Positions 60,829 through 64,000 of a DNA stretch of 64,000 nucleotides are shown here, piece after piece (position 1 is the first letter of the stretch; each line of letters opens with the position of its first letter). A model generated the notes under the pieces. The model was not told the DNA's origin. It saw only the letters and a list, made by a program, of their open reading frames with translations, and searched no databases. Source of the DNA: Marinisporobacter sp. (GTDB taxonomy: Bacteria; Bacillota; Clostridia; Peptostreptococcales; Thermotaleaceae); NCBI GenBank assembly GCA_025210525.1, contig JAOARP010000008.1, positions 1 to 64,000 of the forward strand, given 5' to 3'. The translations under genes were made by a program, and so were the position numbers.

Positions 60829-61272
60829 TTAATTATCAAAGCTTTGGAATCTTTTTACCATTCTAACCTTTGTTCCATCATCTCTTTTAGTTTCTATCTC
60901 TACCGTATCCATGAAGGTCTCCATTACTGTAAAACCCATTCCTGATCTCTCTAGCTCTGGCTTTGAAGTGTATAATGGTTGTCTTGCCATTTCCACATCT
61001 TCAATGCCTTTTCCTTGATCTTCTATCGTAATCTCTATTGCATTTTCAAAAATGCTACATTCTACTAAAACAATACCTTCTTTCCCTTCATATCCATGTA
61101 TAATAGCATTTGTTACAGCCTCTGATACAGCTGTTTTTACATCTGCTAATTCTTCAATAGTAGGGTCTAGCTGTGAAGCAAAGGAAGCTACTACAACCCT
61201 AGCAAAGGCTTCATTTTGTGATTTGCTTATGAATTCTAGTTTCATATGGTTTTTTGTTTTCAATTCCCTCAC
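60829..61272 (-). CDS. spoIIAB: Anti-sigma F factor and SpoIIAA kinase
   Basis: This 147-residue GHKL-fold kinase binds SigF and phosphorylates SpoIIAA. The N-box VKTAVSEAVTNAIIHGYEG lies near residue 45. The G1 box is ITIEDQGKGIEDVEMARQ near 88, and the G2-like region is GMGFTVMETFMDTVEIET near 112. It lies four bases after spoIIAA and twelve before sigF in one operon. Confidence 0.97.
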   Translation of the reverse strand: MRELKTKNHMKLEFISKSQNEAFARVVVASFASQLDPTIEELADVKTAVSEAVTNAIIHGYEGKEGIVLVECSIFENAIEITIEDQGKGIEDVEMARQPLYTSKPELERSGMGFTVMETFMDTVEIETKRDDGTKVRMVKRFQSFDN

Positions 61273-61276
61273 CCCT

Positions 61277-61612
61277 TTATAATCTTTCTATTGCCTCATT
61301 TTTATTCTCAAATTTCTTAATAATATTAAATAGCCCTGACATTTTAAATATTCTTTCTACTCTACTATTCATATTAATTACCCCTGCTTGTCCTCCTAGC
61401 TTTTGCACCTTTTTATATCTTCCTATTACCACACCAATCCCTGAGCTATCCATAAAATGCATCCCTTCTAAATCAAAAATAATATTCTTAATATTATTAT
61501 TATCGATTTCTTTATCAACCTCTTCTCGAATTCCTTCTGCTGTATGATGATCTAATTCTCCATTCAATTTGACAACTAGATGATTGTGAATCGTTTCAAA
61601 ATCAATACGCAA
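61277..61612 (-). CDS. spoIIAA: Anti-anti-sigma F factor
   Basis: This 111-residue STAS-domain protein frees SigF by binding SpoIIAB in its unphosphorylated state. The regulatory serine lies in FMDSSGIGVVIGRY (residues 54-67). It is the first gene of the spoIIA operon. The start is a TTG at 61612, seven bases after GGGAGGG. A sigma-H promoter lies 35 to 64 bases upstream. Confidence 0.96.
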   Translation of the reverse strand: MRIDFETIHNHLVVKLNGELDHHTAEGIREEVDKEIDNNNIKNIIFDLEGMHFMDSSGIGVVIGRYKKVQKLGGQAGVINMNSRVERIFKMSGLFNIIKKFENKNEAIERL

Positions 61613-61646
61613 TATGATCCCTCCCTTTTATTTCCTTTCTTTTTAA

Positions 61647-61676
61647 TTATTCTTTAGCCGTCTCATCTTTTCCTTC
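61647..61676 (-). promoter_or_regulatory. Sigma-H promoter of the spoIIA operon
   Basis: On the minus strand there is GAAGGAAAA (61676-61668), a 12-base spacer and AAAGAATAA (61655-61647). This fits the sigma-H consensus RNAGGAWWW-N12-RNNGAATWW completely. Spo0A boxes were not identified with confidence. Confidence 0.85.
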
Positions 61677-61721
61677 GATGAAAATTGACTAGTTTTGTAA
61701 TATATTCGTTTTTATAGAAAA

Positions 61722-61751
61722 AAGTGACAACCATTTTCACGATCATCACTT
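61722..61751 (-). terminator. Terminator after thiI
   Basis: AAGTGA pairs with TCACTT around an 18-base loop, followed by a T-run on the minus strand, between thiI and the spoIIA promoter. Confidence 0.6.
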
Positions 61752-61760
61752 CATTACCAT

Positions 61761-62936
61761 TTATTCTTCTATAGATACTTCTATTATTTCCATATTTTCT
61801 ACTGCTTCATTTACTAAGGTTTCAACATCAAGCTTACTTTCCGATTTTAAAATTTTATCTATTCTTGGCTTTGTAACAGGCCTCTTCGGTAAAAATACTG
61901 TACAACAATCTTCATGAGGCAGGATAGATGTCTCATAAGTATCTATTTTCTTTGCAATATCCATAATATCAACTTTATCTAAAGCAATAAGGGGTCTAAA
62001 CACTGGCATATCTACTGCATGATTTGTAACGGTAAGACCTTGAATCGTTTGACTCGCCACTTGTCCAATGCTTTCTCCTGTAACTAAAGCATGACATTCT
62101 CTCTTTTTTGCAACTTTCTGTGCTATTTTCATCATAAATCTTCTTGATAATATGGTCATTTCATCTTCTGGACATTTTTCGTTTATTTCCTTTTGTATCG
62201 GTAATAAATTGACACAATGCATACGGATATTGCCACAATATTTCACAAGAATTCTTGCTAAATCAATTACCTTTTCTTTTGCTCTTTCACTTGTAAATGG
62301 ATAACTATGATAATGGACAGCTTCTATATTCATTCCCCTCTTAGCCATCATCCAAGCAGCTACAGGACTATCAATTCCTCCTGATAATAATACCATACCT
62401 GTTCCATTTGTTCCTAAAGGAAGTCCCCCATGTCCTGCTATTTTTTTAGAATATACATAGGCCTGTTCCCTTACATCTACGTGTAAGATCTTATCGGGAT
62501 GATGTACATCTACTTTTAATTCTTCAATATGGTTAAATACATAGCCTCCAACCATTCTTGATATTTCTGGAGATTTCATTGGAAAATTTTTATCTCCTCG
62601 CCTAGTCTCTACTTTAAATGTGTTAATATTTTCTTCTTCTATAATTTCTTTCATATGATTTAATGCAACTTCATAAATAGTATCTATATCCTTTTTCATT
62701 TCATAAGCAGGACTTACAGATACAATTCCAAATACCTTTGTCACCTTTTCAATTACTTCTTCTTCCTCATATCCATCCATATCAACATATACAAGTCCTC
62801 CTGATTGCCATACCTTCAAATCACCTAAATCCCTTAAATTCGCTTGTATATGTTTAACCAGCTTATTTACAAAATAGGATTTATTGAGTCCTTTGAGTGC
62901 AATTTCACCATATCTTACTATTAATATTCTTTTCAT
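61761..62936 (-). CDS. thiI: tRNA 4-thiouridine synthase / thiazole sulfur carrier
   Basis: This 391-residue enzyme adds sulfur to U8 of tRNA and may supply the thiazole sulfur. It has an amino-terminal ferredoxin-like region and THUMP domain (about residues 60-165), then the PP-loop GMVLLSGGIDSPVAAWMMA near 182. The C-terminal conserved cysteine pair is in HEDCCTVFLPKRPVTKPRI. The rhodanese domain of the E. coli protein is missing, as in many Gram-positive ThiI. The start is an ATG behind GAGGTG. It follows the cysteine desulfurase gene by four bases; the two cooperate in sulfur transfer. Confidence 0.95.
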   Translation of the reverse strand: MKRILIVRYGEIALKGLNKSYFVNKLVKHIQANLRDLGDLKVWQSGGLVYVDMDGYEEEEVIEKVTKVFGIVSVSPAYEMKKDIDTIYEVALNHMKEIIEEENINTFKVETRRGDKNFPMKSPEISRMVGGYVFNHIEELKVDVHHPDKILHVDVREQAYVYSKKIAGHGGLPLGTNGTGMVLLSGGIDSPVAAWMMAKRGMNIEAVHYHSYPFTSERAKEKVIDLARILVKYCGNIRMHCVNLLPIQKEINEKCPEDEMTILSRRFMMKIAQKVAKKRECHALVTGESIGQVASQTIQGLTVTNHAVDMPVFRPLIALDKVDIMDIAKKIDTYETSILPHEDCCTVFLPKRPVTKPRIDKILKSESKLDVETLVNEAVENMEIIEVSIEE

Positions 62937-62940
62937 TAGA

Positions 62941-64000
62941 TCACCTCTTCATAATTTTTCTTATATCTTTTACAGATTTTTTTATTTTATCTATTGCATA
63001 ATCTATTTGCTCTTGCGTATTGTGATAAGAAAAACTAAAGCGAATAGCTCCTTCTATTGCTTCTTCCTTAAGCCCCATGGCTTTTAATACATGACTTTTC
63101 GAACTTTTCTTTGATGAACAAGCAGAACCTGTTGATACATAAATGCCGTCTTGTTCTAAACTATGTAAGAGCACTTCTCCTCTTATACCTGAAAAGCTAA
63201 TATTTGCAATATGAGGAGCACTTCCTTCTCTTTCATACCCATTGACCTTTATATCTTTTACTTCATTTTTTATATGCTCTATAAAAGAATTTTTTAGCAT
63301 CCACATTTTATCTATATTTTTATCTGTATTCTCATAGATGATTTTAACTGCTTCCCCTAATCCTAATATGCCTGGAATATTTTCAGTGCCTGATCTCATA
63401 CCCGTTTCTTGATTTCCTCCATAAAGCATAGGAGCTACTTTCAAGTTCTTTTTCATATACAAAGCACCAATACCTTTTGGTCCATGGATTTTGTGACCAC
63501 TAATAGCCAAAAGGTCTGCTCCTAATTTATTAGGAGTGAATTTAATTTTTCCAAAGGATTGAATAGCATCTACATGAAATATAGGTTTATTACTAGTGCT
63601 TTTAATAATTTTTCCTATTTCTTCTACAGGCTGTATGGTTCCCACTTCATTATTTACATGCATAATGCTTATAAGTATTGTATCTTCTGATAAATACTCT
63701 TTAAACTGATCTAAACTTATTTTTCCAAGTGAATCTACATCTAAATAGGATACTTCATATCCTTGCATTTCTAAATTTTTATATACATTTAGCACCGAAG
63801 GATGTTCTACTCTTGTTGTGATGATCCTCTTTCCATTTCTTTTTTTGGCTTCTACAGCACCTAGTATGGCCGTATTATTTGATTCAGTGCCTCCTGAAGT
63901 AAAAATAATTTCTTGCTCTCTTGCTCCTAATGCTTTTGCTAGTTGCTTTCGAGCCGTTTTCATTAGTTTTTCCACTTCAACGCCTTTATGATGTAAGGAC
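62941..64000 (-). CDS. Cysteine desulfurase, NifS/IscS type (5' truncated by window edge)
   Basis: This PLP enzyme splits cysteine to alanine and a persulfide on its own cysteine. The visible part begins SLHHKGVEVEKLMKTARKQL and stays in frame to 64000. The PLP lysine is in LLAISGHKIHGPKGIGALYM. The catalytic cysteine is in STGSACSSKKSSKSHV, the flexible loop typical of NifS/IscS. It is the neighbour of thiI, which receives the sulfur. Without an adjacent iscU or isc regulator, an IscS-like desulfurase dedicated to ThiI is likely. The N-terminal codon lies beyond the window. Confidence 0.93.
   Translation of the reverse strand, partial: SLHHKGVEVEKLMKTARKQLAKALGAREQEIIFTSGGTESNNTAILGAVEAKKRNGKRIITTRVEHPSVLNVYKNLEMQGYEVSYLDVDSLGKISLDQFKEYLSEDTILISIMHVNNEVGTIQPVEEIGKIIKSTSNKPIFHVDAIQSFGKIKFTPNKLGADLLAISGHKIHGPKGIGALYMKKNLKVAPMLYGGNQETGMRSGTENIPGILGLGEAVKIIYENTDKNIDKMWMLKNSFIEHIKNEVKDIKVNGYEREGSAPHIANISFSGIRGEVLLHSLEQDGIYVSTGSACSSKKSSKSHVLKAMGLKEEAIEGAIRFSFSYHNTQEQIDYAIDKIKKSVKDIRKIMKR

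Overview
The window is an AT-rich, low-GC Gram-positive chromosome segment from an anaerobic, endospore-forming Clostridia-type bacterium. The evidence is a complete spoIIA (spoIIAA-spoIIAB-sigF) locus followed by spoVA genes, an orphan GerAB-type germination permease, a class II superoxide reductase (typical of anaerobes), frequent TTG starts behind strong AGGAGG sites, and no outer-membrane genes. The species cannot be named from this sequence. Most genes lie on the minus strand. I saw no rRNA, tRNA, CRISPR array, insertion sequence or prophage.

Layout. 1-1.8 kb: a glucose/GlcNAc-type PTS EIIC gene (cut by the window edge) and its GlcT-type antiterminator, each behind a RAT/terminator leader. 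1.9-9.4 kb: a Qnr-like pentapeptide-repeat protein, two half-size YdcZ transporters with a divergent Crp/Fnr regulator, two patatin phospholipases, an ECF sigma/DUF4179 anti-sigma pair and a VCBS-like protein. 9.5-16 kb: an RDD / SpoIIM-like / DUF58 / MoxR / DUF4350 / DUF4129 / membrane-protein cluster. 16-23 kb: a nucleosidase-like protein, GerAB-like permease, an EamA transporter behind a degenerate T-box-like attenuator, an unrecognised exported protein and a SulP transporter. 23-29 kb: the ribose operon rbsR-K-D-A-C-B with LacI-type operators. 29.5-35 kb: ilvE, an M15 peptidase lipoprotein, clpE-like ATPase and speD. 35-38.5 kb: pdp-deoC with a LacI-family regulator and two matching operators. 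38.6-49 kb: housekeeping and accessory genes (short UvrC-like nuclease, staygreen-family protein, EamA transporter, sfsA, dsdA, ABC-class ATPase, prolyl-tRNA editing protein, superoxide reductase, metallophosphoesterase-like protein with an unknown partner, YdjM-like membrane hydrolase). 49-51 kb: uracil permease with two tandem PyrR-binding sites in its leader. 51-54.6 kb: a class A penicillin-binding protein. 54.6-61.6 kb: the spoIIA and spoVA loci, with two unlisted small ORFs inside the spoVA set. 61.7-64 kb: thiI and an IscS/NifS-type cysteine desulfurase (cut by the window edge).

How the parts work together. Carbon intake (PTS sugar, ribose, deoxyribonucleosides) is arranged as regulator-plus-operon modules with visible operators or antiterminator targets. 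The sporulation block goes from forespore commitment (SpoIIAA/AB/SigF, sigma-H promoter) to dipicolinate channel genes (SpoVA, separated by a terminator and preceded by a sigma-G-like promoter). IscS and ThiI are translationally adjacent and form a sulfur relay to tRNA.

The most notable signals are non-coding: the two-stage PyrR leader of the uracil permease, the T-box-like leader with an altered tRNA-acceptor bulge and no visible Stem I, the RAT that makes glcT subject to its own type of antitermination, and paired CCCC/GGGG palindromes before an unrecognised secreted protein. The best protein-level candidates are two small ORFs in the spoVA region and a non-plant staygreen-family protein.
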